Below the pieces are notes generated by a model. That model worked only from the letters and a program-made list of their open reading frames with translations, was not told the DNA's origin and searched no databases. This document shows, in pieces, positions 1 through 6,466 of a stretch of DNA of 16,504 nt. Location: the NCBI GenBank assembly GCA_964431735.1, contig CAYSLJ010000151.1, positions 1 through 16,504 on the forward strand, read 5' to 3'. A program made the position numbers and the translations under genes. Numbering within the stretch: position 1 is the stretch's first letter; each line of letters starts with the position of its first letter. This DNA comes from CALARM01 sp964431735 (GTDB lineage: Bacteria > Vulcanimicrobiota > SpSt-956 > JAKJGF01).

Positions 1-53
1 ATTGTTCCTACATTTACATGAGGTTTCGTCCTCTCAAATTTTTCCTTTGCCAT
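1..53 (-). CDS. tuf: Elongation factor Tu, N-terminal fragment
   Basis: Reading the minus strand from the ATG at 53, the visible codons give MAKEKFERTKPHVNVGT, the signature N-terminus of bacterial EF-Tu, which continues into the G1 nucleotide-binding loop beyond the window edge. EF-Tu is the GTPase that delivers aminoacyl-tRNA to the ribosome. Only about 17 codons are inside the window; the gene is cut by the left edge, not truncated by mutation. A purine-rich GAGGAGAG stretch (61-70 on the complementary strand) upstream of the ATG is a plausible ribosome binding site. It lies directly downstream of four tRNA genes, as tufB does in E. coli, and may be co-transcribed with them. Confidence 0.95.
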   Translation of the reverse strand, partial: MAKEKFERTKPHVNVGT

Positions 54-117
54 CTGTTTTCTCTCCTCTCGATAGCATTTATTTTAATCTAAAAATAATT
101 CGCTAAAAAATAGAATC

Positions 118-136
118 ACTTCTGCCAGGCAGAAGT
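118..136 (-). terminator. 9-bp palindrome between tRNA-Thr and tuf, possible terminator or attenuator
   Basis: ACTTCTGCC and GGCAGAAGT form a perfect inverted repeat around a single central base; as RNA a 7-bp stem with a 5-nt loop is possible. On the minus strand it is followed six bases later by a run of six T. It could partly terminate or attenuate read-through from the tRNAs into tuf. The same CTGCCAGGCAG core recurs at 16484-16500, so it may instead be a dispersed intergenic repeat. Confidence 0.4.
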
Positions 137-165
137 AGGATTTTATCAAGTCATTCTATTTATAC

Positions 166-238
166 AGCCCACGACCGGGATTGAACCGGTGACCTCATCC
201 TTACCAAGGATGTGCTCTACCATCTGAGCTACATGGGC
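166..238 (-). tRNA. tRNA-Thr (anticodon GGT)
   Basis: The minus strand folds as a complete cloverleaf: acceptor GCCCATG pairs with CGTGGGC (one G-U), D-arm GCTC/GAGC, anticodon arm CATCC-TTGGTAA-GGATG with anticodon GGT, and T-arm with the GTTCAA loop. The discriminator is T and no CCA is encoded. It is the last of four tRNAs before tuf, matching the position of thrT in E. coli. Confidence 0.96.
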
Positions 239-242
239 AGAC

Positions 243-318
<76 letters not shown>

Positions 319-323
319 TTAAA

Positions 324-406
324 TGGGCAGGGGTGGATTTGAACCACCGTAAGCGTTTGCTAACGGATTTACAGTCCGTCCCCTTTAGCCACTCGGGCAC
401 CTACCC
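324..406 (-). tRNA. tRNA-Tyr (anticodon GTA), long variable arm
   Basis: This is a class II tRNA of 83 nt. Acceptor GGGTAGG pairs with CCTGCCC and the discriminator is A. The anticodon stem CGGA.. closes a loop carrying GTA, followed by an extended variable arm (TAGCAAACGCTTA region) and a T-arm with GGTTCAAATCC. No CCA is encoded. It corresponds in order to E. coli tyrU. Confidence 0.96.
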
Positions 407-411
407 AGAAA

Positions 412-483
412 AGCCGACGATCCGATTTGAACGGATGACCGGCTGATTACAAATCAGCTGCTCTACCACTGAGCTACGCCGGC
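412..483 (-). tRNA. tRNA-Thr (anticodon TGT)
   Basis: Acceptor GCCGGCG pairs with CGTCGGC. The anticodon arm CTGAT-TTTGTAA-ATCAG gives anticodon TGT and the T-arm carries GTTCAAATC. No CCA is encoded. It is the first tRNA of the cluster, directly downstream of a strong promoter, and corresponds in order to E. coli thrU. Confidence 0.96.
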
Positions 484-498
484 AAGATCGTAAATGCT

Positions 499-528
499 AT
501 TATACAATATTTATATTACACAGGTCAA
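499..528 (-). promoter_or_regulatory. Promoter of the tRNA (-tuf) cluster
   Basis: On the minus strand TTGACC (523-528) is separated by 18 bp from a perfect TATAAT (499-504). Transcription would start near 492, about 9 bases before tRNA-Thr(TGT). It lies in the gap between the sigH stop and the first tRNA, so the tRNAs need not depend on read-through from sigH. Confidence 0.85.
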
Positions 529-550
529 GGGGGTAAAAAACTTTTTTTTA

Positions 551-1198
551 TTAAAAATTTCTTTCACTCAGATTCTTTTCTATCTTCCTCTTGACTCTCT
601 GAAGAGCATTATCAATAGATTTAACATGACGTTTTAAATCATCGGCCATCTCCTGATAAGATTTCCCTTCAAGATAGGACTGAAGAACCTGACTCTCAAG
701 TTCACTTAAATTCTCCTGAATCTTTTCCTTTATATCATCGGAAAGTTCATGACTTATGAATACTTCCTCCGGATCTGCTATACTTGAACTGGATATAATA
801 TCCATCATAGTCCTGTCCGATTCTTCGTCATATATAGGTTTATTCAGTGAGATATAAGAGTTTAACGGTATATGTTTCTGCCTGGTAGCAGTTTTTATTG
901 CTGTAATAATCTGACGGGTTATGCACAGTTCTGCAAAAGCTCTGAAGGATGAAAGTTTATCACTTTTAAAATCCCTTATAGCTTTATATAATCCAATCAT
1001 ACCTTCCTGGATAATATCTTCTCTGTCAGCACCTACTAAAAAGTAAGATTTGGCTTTAACGCGAACAAAATTTTTATATTTATTGATGAGATACTCAGTG
1101 GCCACCTCATTACCATTTTTAGCAGAACTGACTATATCTTCATCGGAAATATCCTGATATTCATCGAGTAAAGCGTTATGGCTACCAAACCTTATCAT
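551..1198 (-). CDS. sigH: RNA polymerase sigma factor SigH (Spo0H type)
   Basis: This is a 215-residue sigma-70 family factor. From memory of B. subtilis SigH (about 218 aa), long stretches are near-identical, e.g. residues 51-75 (SYFLVGADREDIIQEGMIGL) and 86-125 (AFAELCITRQIITAIKTATR), with region 4 at about 164-208 ending in HVKSIDNALQRVKRK. Region 2 (about 25-105) binds core polymerase and the -10 element; region 4 contains the HTH for the -35 element. In Bacillus, SigH drives early stationary-phase and sporulation genes; whether this organism sporulates cannot be told here. The frame stays open back to a TTG at 1273, but the ATG at 1198 has a GGAGGA 11-12 nt upstream and fits the family length. 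It has its own promoter (1438-1466) and a leader of about 230 nt. It lies downstream of rlmB, as in Firmicutes, but is followed by tRNAs and tuf instead of rpmG-secE. Confidence 0.95.
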   Translation of the reverse strand: MIRFGSHNALLDEYQDISDEDIVSSAKNGNEVATEYLINKYKNFVRVKAKSYFLVGADREDIIQEGMIGLYKAIRDFKSDKLSSFRAFAELCITRQIITAIKTATRQKHIPLNSYISLNKPIYDEESDRTMMDIISSSSIADPEEVFISHELSDDIKEKIQENLSELESQVLQSYLEGKSYQEMADDLKRHVKSIDNALQRVKRKIEKNLSERNF

Positions 1199-1283
1199 AT
1201 TTATCTTATTCCTCCAATTAAAATCTATCTGAAAAGATAAATTTTTAAAATTTTTATTACCGGAAGCCAGCAATCAAATGTTT

Positions 1284-1394
1284 TCAAATCTCCCCTTCAC
1301 TGAAAATCTCCTCTATAAAATATAGATTCTCAAACATACAGTCTTTGAAAAGTCCGCGAAGAACAAATGATAAATTCCCTGGAAGAGTAATCAT
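1284..1394 (-). other. Short open frame in the sigH leader (possible leader peptide)
   Basis: The minus-strand ATG at 1394 opens a 36-codon frame (begins MITLPGNLSF, ends with an acidic IFSEGEI) and stops at 1284, inside the sigH 5' leader. No Shine-Dalgarno sequence is visible. In DNA of this base composition an open frame of this length is not rare, so this is only a candidate. The rest of the leader (1199-1437) shows no riboswitch or strong hairpin that I recognise. Confidence 0.2.
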
Positions 1395-1437
1395 ATAATT
1401 TATAGAAGGCTTTTAATTATAGTAGAATATAGTAATT

Positions 1438-1466
1438 ATTATAAGTGTCTTATCGAAATAAGTCAA
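1438..1466 (-). promoter_or_regulatory. Sigma-A-type promoter of sigH
   Basis: TTGACT (1461-1466) and TATAAT (1438-1443) on the minus strand are separated by exactly 17 bp. The -35 hexamer overlaps the TGA stop codon of rlmB (1463-1465). Transcription would begin near 1431, leaving a leader of about 230 nt before the sigH start. Confidence 0.85.
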
Positions 1467-2227
1467 GAGTTTAACGTGATTTTACCTTTTTTATCAATCT
1501 TATTCTTTCTCTGTCGCAAACTCTCGTATAATACGATACCACATGCAACTGAAACATTAAGGGAATTAATTCTGCCCATGACAGGTAATTTAATTGTAAA
1601 ATCACAATTCTTTTCAACAAGAGGCCTCAGGCCTTCTCCTTCACTGCCTGCTACAATACAGACAGGGCCTGTTAAATCAACTTCAGTATAAGAAGATGTA
1701 CCTGATAAACTGAGGCCAAAAACCCAGTAGCCATGTTCTTTCATTTTCCCTATTGCAGTATTCAAATTAACCACTCTGGCAACAGGAATATAGGCGAGAG
1801 CTCCGGCAGAAGATTTTTCTACAGAAGGCGTAACCTGAACAGATCGCCTTTCAGGTATAATTACTCCTCCCACACCGGCACATTCGGCAGTTCTCAATAT
1901 AGAGCCGAAATTACGTGGATCCTGAATGGAGTCCAATAAAAGTATTGTTTCTCTTTTATCGGCCGGTATGTCAAAAAATTCTTCCAGTGTAAGATAATTA
2001 TAGCTATCCACAAGGGCAAGAACTCCCTGATTGTTCTCACCACCCATAGAATTCAGTCTTTCCTGGTCAATAAAATGATATTTTATGCCTTTTTCCCCTG
2101 CCAGCTTCTGTATTTCAGAAATTATACCGCTTAATTTAACTCCTCTGGCAAAGAAAATTTCCTTTACTTCCCTGTCTGATTTCAGGGCTTCCATGACAGG
2201 ATTTCGTCCTTTTATATAATCTTTCAT
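1463..2227 (-). CDS. rlmB: 23S rRNA (guanosine-2'-O-)-methyltransferase RlmB/TrmH family
   Basis: This is a 254-residue SPOUT-class RNA 2'-O-methyltransferase. An N-terminal substrate-binding domain (residues about 3-75, starting IKGRNPVMEAL) precedes the knotted SpoU domain with all three motifs: DPRNFGSILRTAE (about 103-115, with the key Asn and Arg), GSEGEGLR (194-201) and PVMGRINSLNVSVA (about 215-228). Family members use S-adenosylmethionine to methylate a guanosine ribose in 23S rRNA. Two in-frame ATGs exist (2233, 2227); the second is chosen because GAGG sits 8 nt before it and only 2 nt before the first. The gene lies upstream of sigH, as in Bacillus, but the yacP gene usually between them is absent. 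The ribosome binding site GTGAGG is part of the adjoining family-B repeat. Confidence 0.93.
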   Translation of the reverse strand: MKDYIKGRNPVMEALKSDREVKEIFFARGVKLSGIISEIQKLAGEKGIKYHFIDQERLNSMGGENNQGVLALVDSYNYLTLEEFFDIPADKRETILLLDSIQDPRNFGSILRTAECAGVGGVIIPERRSVQVTPSVEKSSAGALAYIPVARVVNLNTAIGKMKEHGYWVFGLSLSGTSSYTEVDLTGPVCIVAGSEGEGLRPLVEKNCDFTIKLPVMGRINSLNVSVACGIVLYESLRQRKNKIDKKGKITLNS

Positions 2228-2247
2228 ACACATAACCTCACTTTAAA

Positions 2248-2308
2248 GTGAGTAGTGAATAGTGAGTAGTGAATATATTCCACTCACCACTCACCACTCA
2301 CCACTCAC
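2248..2308. repeat. Family-B heptamer array, facing inverted arms (hairpin)
   Basis: Four direct heptamers GTGAGTA/GTGAATA (2248-2275) are followed after 5 bases by four inverted heptamers CACTCAC (2281-2308). The arms pair over about 28 bp with A/G variation at fixed positions of the unit. It fills the gap between the unknown gene and rlmB and would form a long hairpin in a read-through transcript. Confidence 0.95.
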
Positions 2309-2312
2309 CGAT

Positions 2313-2744
2313 TTACCATTCCGGTTTCTTTAAAAAATCCCAGAAACCGGGTTTATCTTTCGGAACACTCCTGTCAATATACCACCACCAGTGATCTTTA
2401 GGAGGTTCTTTTCTTATCTGTTCCATTATGAAATTTTTTCTTCCTATTTCTTTAACGGCAACGGTTCTGCGTGAACGGAGTATCTGATCCAGTTTTACAA
2501 GTCTGGTCCAGTATTTACTCAGGTCAATCTCATAGTTATTTAAAAAAGATAATATTTCCTGTATTTCATCTCTATAGTTTAACATCAATTTTGCAGTAAT
2601 ACCGTTTTTACCTATATTATTTATGAATCTCTCATAATCATCCATTACTTCATTAAGATATGATATATGAGCCTGAAGTTCTTCCTCTGTCAGACCATCC
2701 GGTTCTTCATTATCTTCTAGATTATCGGGCATATCATCATTCAT
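2313..2744 (-). CDS. Unrecognised 143-residue acidic/Trp-rich protein
   Basis: I do not recognise this family. The protein has an acidic N-terminal tail (residues 1-24, rich in D/E), a probably helical middle (25-115) with no signal peptide or membrane segment, and an aromatic C-terminus with three consecutive Trp (119-121), Tyr122, Trp135 and a terminal Trp143. The frame stays open upstream to 2834, but those codons come from the ispF 3' end and the heptamer repeat (reading ..RVTRHASR..). The ATG at 2744 has GGAGG 9 nt upstream and is the clear start. The gene lies between ispF and rlmB, where Bacillus has gltX-cysE-cysS-mrnC. It resembles none of these: it is too short for the synthetases and no RNase III-like motif is visible. 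Strong ribosome binding site and coding-like composition support a real gene. Confidence 0.8.
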   Translation of the reverse strand: MNDDMPDNLEDNEEPDGLTEEELQAHISYLNEVMDDYERFINNIGKNGITAKLMLNYRDEIQEILSFLNNYEIDLSKYWTRLVKLDQILRSRRTVAVKEIGRKNFIMEQIRKEPPKDHWWWYIDRSVPKDKPGFWDFLKKPEW

Positions 2745-2764
2745 ATAAAAATTCCTCCGGAAAC

Positions 2765-2792
2765 GTGACGCGTGACGCGTGACGCGTAACGC
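2765..2792 (+). repeat. Family-A heptamer array (GTGACGC x3, GTAACGC)
   Basis: Four tandem 7-bp units on the plus strand end in the recurring terminal sequence GCGAGGA. The array sits in the 62-nt gap between the ispF stop and the next gene. Read through, it encodes a VTRHASR-type string, which is how it creates false N-terminal extensions. Confidence 0.95.
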
Positions 2793-2806
2793 GAGGATTA
2801 TAGATT

Positions 2807-3283
2807 TTAACTTTTTACAAGACTTACAGTGCAATATGCAGCAATACCTTCTCCTCTTCCCGTAAAACCAAGATTTTCCGTGGTAGTAGCTTTAATATTT
2901 ATGCTGTCATGGTCTACCATCATTATATTTGAAATATTTTCTCTCATTTCTTCAATAAAAGAAGATACTTTAGGTTTTTCTGCCACTATTATACTATCCA
3001 GATTATTTAATTTATATCCCTTATCTTTAATTTTATTACGAACTATTTCCAGAAGTGTCAGGCTTGATATACCCTTATATTTCATATCATTATCAGGAAA
3101 GTGATATCCAATGTCTCTCTCACCTGCCGCTCCGAGCAGTGCATCCATAATGGCATGAAGAAGAACATCTGCGTCAGAATGACCCAGAAGTCCTTTTTCA
3201 TAAGGTATTTTAACGCCGCCAAGAATAAGATCCCTTCCGGGTACAAGCCTGTGAACATCAAATCCATTTCCGACTCTAAACAT
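2807..3283 (-). CDS. ispF: 2-C-methyl-D-erythritol 2,4-cyclodiphosphate synthase
   Basis: This 158-residue protein is the usual IspF length. IspF converts CDP-ME 2-phosphate to MEcPP in the non-mevalonate isoprenoid pathway, acting as a cytosolic trimer. Visible motifs are the N-terminal GFDVHRL with metal ligands D9 and H11, LGHSDADVLLHAIMDALLG (34-52, third ligand H43), DIGYHFPDND (57-66) and the C-terminal KATTTENLGFTGRGEGIAA. The frame is open 9 codons further upstream, but MFRVGNGFDVH matches the family N-terminus, so 3283 is preferred although no strong ribosome binding site is seen. IspD, normally adjacent or fused, is not in the window. The upstream gap to yacL carries family-A repeats. 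Confidence 0.95.
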   Translation of the reverse strand: MFRVGNGFDVHRLVPGRDLILGGVKIPYEKGLLGHSDADVLLHAIMDALLGAAGERDIGYHFPDNDMKYKGISSLTLLEIVRNKIKDKGYKLNNLDSIIVAEKPKVSSFIEEMRENISNIMMVDHDSINIKATTTENLGFTGRGEGIAAYCTVSLVKS

Positions 3284-3341
3284 AATCAGGTGAAACGTGA
3301 CACACAACATATAACGGGTAAAACCAGGTCAACAGGCAGTT

Positions 3342-3374
3342 TCACGCGTCACGCGTCACGCGTCACGCGTCACG
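3342..3374 (-). repeat. Family-A heptamer array (GTGACGC x4 on minus strand)
   Basis: On the plus strand TCAC is followed by four perfect GCGTCAC units. About 40 bases away, 3294-3303 carries a partial unit in the opposite orientation. The array lies 9 bases downstream of the yacL stop, in the gap before ispF. Confidence 0.95.
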
Positions 3375-3382
3375 TATTCCCC

Positions 3383-4528
3383 TCACTTCGGTTTGGCAAA
3401 AATCATCTTTCCTGCTACAGTCTGAAGTACACTGGTTACCAGAACCTGAAGAGTACTTCCTATAAATTTCTTTCCTCCCTCGACAACTATCATAGTACCG
3501 TCATCAAGATAGGCCACTCCCTGACCAAACTCTTTACCGTCTTTAATGATATGGACAGACATTTCTTCACCCGGTAAAACAACCGGTTTAAGTGCATTGG
3601 CCAGTTCATTTATATTCAGTACCAGAACTCCATGAAGCTCTGCAACTTTATTTAAATTATAATCATTTGTAATAATTTTACCGTTTATATCTTTAGCAAG
3701 ACGTATTAATTTTGCATCCACTTCCTGAATATTCTGATAATCCTTTTCATAAATATGTATGGGTATGTTGGGATCTTTCCTCATCTTATTCAAAACATCA
3801 AGACCACGACGGCCTCTGTTTCTTTTTAACGAATCAGAAGAATCTGCTATATGCTGCAATTCCTGAAGAACAAAACGAGAAATAATTATTACTCCTGCAA
3901 GAAAGCCTGTGCGGCAGATATCAAGTATACGGCCATCTATAATTACACTGGTATCAAGTATTTTAAATCTTTCACTGTTTATTTCATCTGTCAGAAAATC
4001 CTTAATACCACTGTCCATGCCGGGAATATCTTTTTTTAATTTATCGGAACTCAATACATTATGTAATCCGACATTTATTGATATTATAATACCTAAATAA
4101 GCAAAAAAAGCAGTCATAAATATAACGACTAAAGGATGAATAAAATTTGAAATAGTAAATAATAAATTATCCCCTATAAAAGAAAAAGGAAGAAAAAGTA
4201 AATAAAGAGGCCTTAATAAAAGAGAATTAACTATAAGTCCAAGTATTAATCCAATAGCACCTGCTATTAATTCCTGAGGAGTATATTTCTGAATATAATT
4301 TCTCACAAATTCTACAGAATAATTAAAAAATCTTATTAAATAAGGAGAAACCCAGAAGCCAATAATTCCGAACAGCAATGTACATCCTGCAATAATAAAT
4401 ATAAATGTATATGCTTCGAGCTGAAAATAATGATTAAAGCCTAAAGATATTAAATAACCGACTAATGCACTGAGAGTAACCATAATAATAGTAAAGATTA
4501 TTTTAATAAATTTGTTCACATTTTTCAC
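3383..4528 (-). CDS. yacL: YacL-family membrane PIN/TRAM-domain protein
   Basis: This 381-residue protein has four or five hydrophobic membrane segments in the first ~155 residues (about 8-28, 41-60, 86-106, 108-130, 132-153). A PIN nuclease-like domain follows (about 188-310) with the acidic residues expected for metal binding: D192 in LDTSVIIDGRI, E223 in LQELQ, D271 and D289 in TNDYNLNKVA. A C-terminal TRAM domain (about 322-378, GQGVAYLDDGTMIVVEGG) is predicted to bind RNA. This order is that of B. subtilis YacL, whose substrate is not established. The start is supported by AAAGGAGGTG just upstream. It has its own likely promoter (4636-4664), and its leader contains a family-C hairpin close to the ribosome binding site. 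In Bacillus, disA precedes it; here disA is absent. Confidence 0.92.
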   Translation of the reverse strand: MKNVNKFIKIIFTIIMVTLSALVGYLISLGFNHYFQLEAYTFIFIIAGCTLLFGIIGFWVSPYLIRFFNYSVEFVRNYIQKYTPQELIAGAIGLILGLIVNSLLLRPLYLLFLPFSFIGDNLLFTISNFIHPLVVIFMTAFFAYLGIIISINVGLHNVLSSDKLKKDIPGMDSGIKDFLTDEINSERFKILDTSVIIDGRILDICRTGFLAGVIIISRFVLQELQHIADSSDSLKRNRGRRGLDVLNKMRKDPNIPIHIYEKDYQNIQEVDAKLIRLAKDINGKIITNDYNLNKVAELHGVLVLNINELANALKPVVLPGEEMSVHIIKDGKEFGQGVAYLDDGTMIVVEGGKKFIGSTLQVLVTSVLQTVAGKMIFAKPK

Positions 4529-4538
4529 CTCCTTTAAT

Positions 4539-4627
4539 GTTGAGAGTTGAACGTTGAGGGTTAAGAGTTAAAAATCAGTTAACTCTCAACTATAAACTTT
4601 ACCCTGTAAACTCTACTCAATACTCAC
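4539..4627. repeat. Family-C heptamer array, facing inverted arms (hairpin in the yacL leader)
   Basis: Direct units GTTGAGA, GTTGAAC, GTTGAGG, GTTAAGA, GTTAAAA (4539-4573) face inverted units TCTCAAC, TATAAAC, TTTACCC, TGTAAAC, TCTACTC, AATACTC (4584-4625), still in 7-bp register although diverged. The inner arms 4560-4571 and 4579-4590 pair over 12 bp around a 7-nt loop. In RNA this hairpin lies between the yacL promoter and its Shine-Dalgarno sequence. Confidence 0.85.
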
Positions 4628-4635
4628 TTTTCAAT

Positions 4636-4664
4636 ATTATAGGATAACATATAGAGAAAAGCAA
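4636..4664 (-). promoter_or_regulatory. Likely promoter of yacL
   Basis: On the minus strand TTGCTT (4659-4664) is followed after 17 bp by a perfect TATAAT (4636-4641). The -35 matches the consensus only at TTG. It would give yacL a leader of about 100 nt containing the family-C hairpin. Confidence 0.55.
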
Positions 4665-4682
4665 GCAAGATTACTTTAAAAA

Positions 4683-4856
4683 ATGACAGGTGATTTTATA
4701 TAAAATGGAAAAAGAAATTTATCACAGAATATTCATAGTGAGTAGTGAAAAGTGAAAAAAATTGGATTTTACTTACTTTTCACTACTCACTATTCACTAA
4801 TTAATAGATTTACAAAATCAAGTGCAATTTCCAGTAAAAGTAAAACTACCTGTCAT
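4683..4856. repeat. Nested inverted-repeat element (terminal arms around a family-B hairpin)
   Basis: The outer arms 4683-4711 and 4828-4856 are imperfect inverted repeats: both begin ATGACAGGT and both contain TTTTA and TGGAAA at matching offsets, about 22 of 29 positions agreeing. They enclose the family-B array at 4738-4797. The ~174-bp unit has no coding capacity I can support and fills most of the long gap between radA and yacL. It resembles a MITE-like element, but no target-site duplication was confirmed. Confidence 0.6.
4738..4797. repeat. Family-B heptamer array, facing inverted arms
   Basis: Direct units GTGAGTA, GTGAAAA, GTGAAAA (4738-4758) are mirrored by TTTTCAC, TACTCAC, TATTCAC (4777-4797), giving three 7-bp units per arm. 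The array lies inside the larger inverted-repeat element. Confidence 0.92.
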
Positions 4857-4883
4857 AAAAAAATACTATCATAAGGAATCTCC

Positions 4884-4904
4884 CGTCACGCGTTACGTGT
4901 CACG
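4884..4904 (-). repeat. Family-A heptamer array overlapping the radA stop codon
   Basis: About three units (CGTCAC, GCGTTAC, GTGTCAC) are preceded by TCCC, matching the TCCCGTCACG border also seen at 14902. The radA stop TGA (4900-4902) and its last Ser codon lie within the repeat. Confidence 0.9.
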
Positions 4905-6276
4905 AATCCACTTTTTCTACTCCAAGAATAACCCTGAGGGTTTCTTCCACACTTCTGACGCCTGATAACATCATATTATCATAATTCTTTGTATTCAAAA
5001 GATTTTTTTCAGGCAACACACATCTATGGAACCCCATTTTATAAACCTCTGACAGTCTTCTGTCAGAATGAAGCACATGCCTTATTTCTCCAGTAAGACC
5101 GATTTCTCCGAAGACAGCCGATTGAGACGGAACAGGTCTATCCCAGAAGCTTGAACATATGGCACATGCTATGGCCAGATCTGCAGCAGGTTCCTCCACC
5201 CTTATTCCACCGACTACATTTATATATACATCAATATTTCCGAATCGAAGGCCAATACGTTTTTCTAAAACTGCCAGTACAAGGAACAGACGGTTAAGGT
5301 CTATACCGTTTACGGATCTTCTCGGTTGAGCATAGGTAGAATAACCTGTAAGAGCCTGAAGTTCTACAAGTAAGGGTCTTGTGCCTTCTATTGTAGGGAA
5401 TACAACTGTGCCGGGGAAATCTGACGTGTGTTCCGACAGGAAAACTTCAGAGGGATTTAACACTTCTTTTAACCCTTCAGAAGTCATTTCAAAAATACCG
5501 AGTTCATTGGTAGAACCGAAACGATTTTTAACCGATCTCAATATACGGTATGGCTGCTGTGAATTCTCTTCAAAATATAAAACAGTATCTACCATATGTT
5601 CAAGTAATTTAGGTCCTGCAATAATACCCTGTTTTGTGACATGGCCGACAAGGAATATTACAAGACCGCTGGATTTGGCTATTTTCATTAATTCATAGGT
5701 ACAATCTCTTATCTGACTTACAGTCCCCGGAGGAGATGTGAGATCAGGGTGATAGATTGTCTGTATTGAATCCACTATCAAAACTCTGGGAGAAAGTTTA
5801 TTTATACATTCTATAATAATATTAAGGTCTGTTTCTGCCATAACATAAAGGCGGGAAGAAAGTGAACCGAGCCTGTTTGCTCTCAATCTTATCTGTTCTC
5901 TGGATTCTTCACCTGATACATAAAGAACTGTTCTGGCATCATTGCCACAGGTATTGGCAGCCTGAAGCAGTAAAGTAGATTTCCCGATACCTGGCTCTCC
6001 ACCTACAATAATAAGAGAACCATCCACAATGCCTCCGCCAAGAACCCTGTCAAGTTCGGCAATTCCCGTAGAAAACCTGTTTTCTTCTTTAATTTCTATA
6101 TTACCTATAGGCAATAATTTTGACACATCATGCGAAGATTGAGAAGCTGATTTCTTAATAATCTCTTCCTGAAACGTGCTCCATCCTCCGCAATCAGGAC
6201 AGCGGCCGAGCCACTTTACCGTGCTGTACCCGCATGCCTGACAGATAAAACAGGTTTTTTTATTCTTAATGCTCAC
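4900..6276 (-). CDS. radA: DNA repair/recombination protein RadA (Sms)
   Basis: At 458 residues it has the usual RadA length. A zinc-finger (C12-x2-C15 ... C26-x2-C29) is followed by a RecA-like ATPase with Walker A GEPGIGKST (93-101), Walker B VLIVDS (165-170) and the RadA-specific KNRFG (250-254). A Lon-protease-like C-terminal domain extends from about 285 to the end. RadA is a hexameric helicase-like ATPase that promotes branch migration of recombination intermediates. The frame is open to an ATG at 6303, but that lies in a family-A repeat without a ribosome binding site; the GTG at 6276 has GAGGA 8 nt upstream and gives the canonical N-terminus. Position directly after clpC is as in Firmicutes. 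The stop codon lies in a heptamer repeat, so the final residues may be repeat-derived. Confidence 0.95.
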   Translation of the reverse strand: MSIKNKKTCFICQACGYSTVKWLGRCPDCGGWSTFQEEIIKKSASQSSHDVSKLLPIGNIEIKEENRFSTGIAELDRVLGGGIVDGSLIIVGGEPGIGKSTLLLQAANTCGNDARTVLYVSGEESREQIRLRANRLGSLSSRLYVMAETDLNIIIECINKLSPRVLIVDSIQTIYHPDLTSPPGTVSQIRDCTYELMKIAKSSGLVIFLVGHVTKQGIIAGPKLLEHMVDTVLYFEENSQQPYRILRSVKNRFGSTNELGIFEMTSEGLKEVLNPSEVFLSEHTSDFPGTVVFPTIEGTRPLLVELQALTGYSTYAQPRRSVNGIDLNRLFLVLAVLEKRIGLRFGNIDVYINVVGGIRVEEPAADLAIACAICSSFWDRPVPSQSAVFGEIGLTGEIRHVLHSDRRLSEVYKMGFHRCVLPEKNLLNTKNYDNMMLSGVRSVEETLRVILGVEKVDS

Positions 6277-6301
6277 TCTAATTATCCTCAACTGCAATAA
6301 C

Positions 6302-6330
6302 ATGACACGTGACGCGTAATGCGTGACGCG
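6302..6330 (+). repeat. Family-A heptamer array upstream of radA
   Basis: Four units ATGACAC, GTGACGC, GTAATGC, GTGACGC end in GCGAGAA. The array lies 25 nt before the radA GTG start and produces a false upstream ATG. Confidence 0.92.
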
Positions 6331-6358
6331 AGAATTACCTTTAATTTTATTCTAAAAA

Positions 6359-6416
6359 ATGAGTAGTAAATAGTGAAAGCTATTTTCACTCACTACTCAC
6401 TACTCACTACTCACTC
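6359..6416. repeat. Family-B heptamer array, facing inverted arms
   Basis: Direct units ATGAGTA, GTAAATA, GTGAAAG (6359-6379) face TTTTCAC and three TACTCAC units (6383-6414), with one extra 4-bp TCAC slip at 6390-6393. Together with the array at 6302 it fills the clpC-radA gap. Confidence 0.92.
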
Positions 6417-6421
6417 CTGCT

Positions 6422-6466
6422 AAACCAGAACTATTTCCTTTTTCTATTTATGGATAGTTCTGGTTT
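6422..6466 (-). terminator. 13-bp perfect inverted repeat spanning the clpC stop codon
   Basis: AAACCAGAACTAT (6422-6434) and ATAGTTCTGGTTT (6454-6466) are exact reverse complements separated by 19 bases; the clpC stop TAG (6444-6446) is in the loop. On the transcript strand no U-run follows the hairpin, so it looks more like an RNA-stabilising or processing hairpin than a factor-independent terminator. It stands directly before the family-B repeats and radA. Confidence 0.7.

Noticed and set aside
1199..1273. Extended SigH start at the TTG codon 1273
   Set aside because: The ATG at 1198 has GGAGGA upstream and gives the family length; the extension has no homology that I recognise.
2248..2308. 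CRISPR-like array from repeated short units
   Set aside because: Units are 7 bp with no spacers of separate sequence; no cas genes are present.
2745..2834. N-terminal extension of the unknown protein (LRVTRHASR segment)
   Set aside because: It is the translation of the family-A heptamers and the ispF end; the ATG at 2744 has a strong ribosome binding site.
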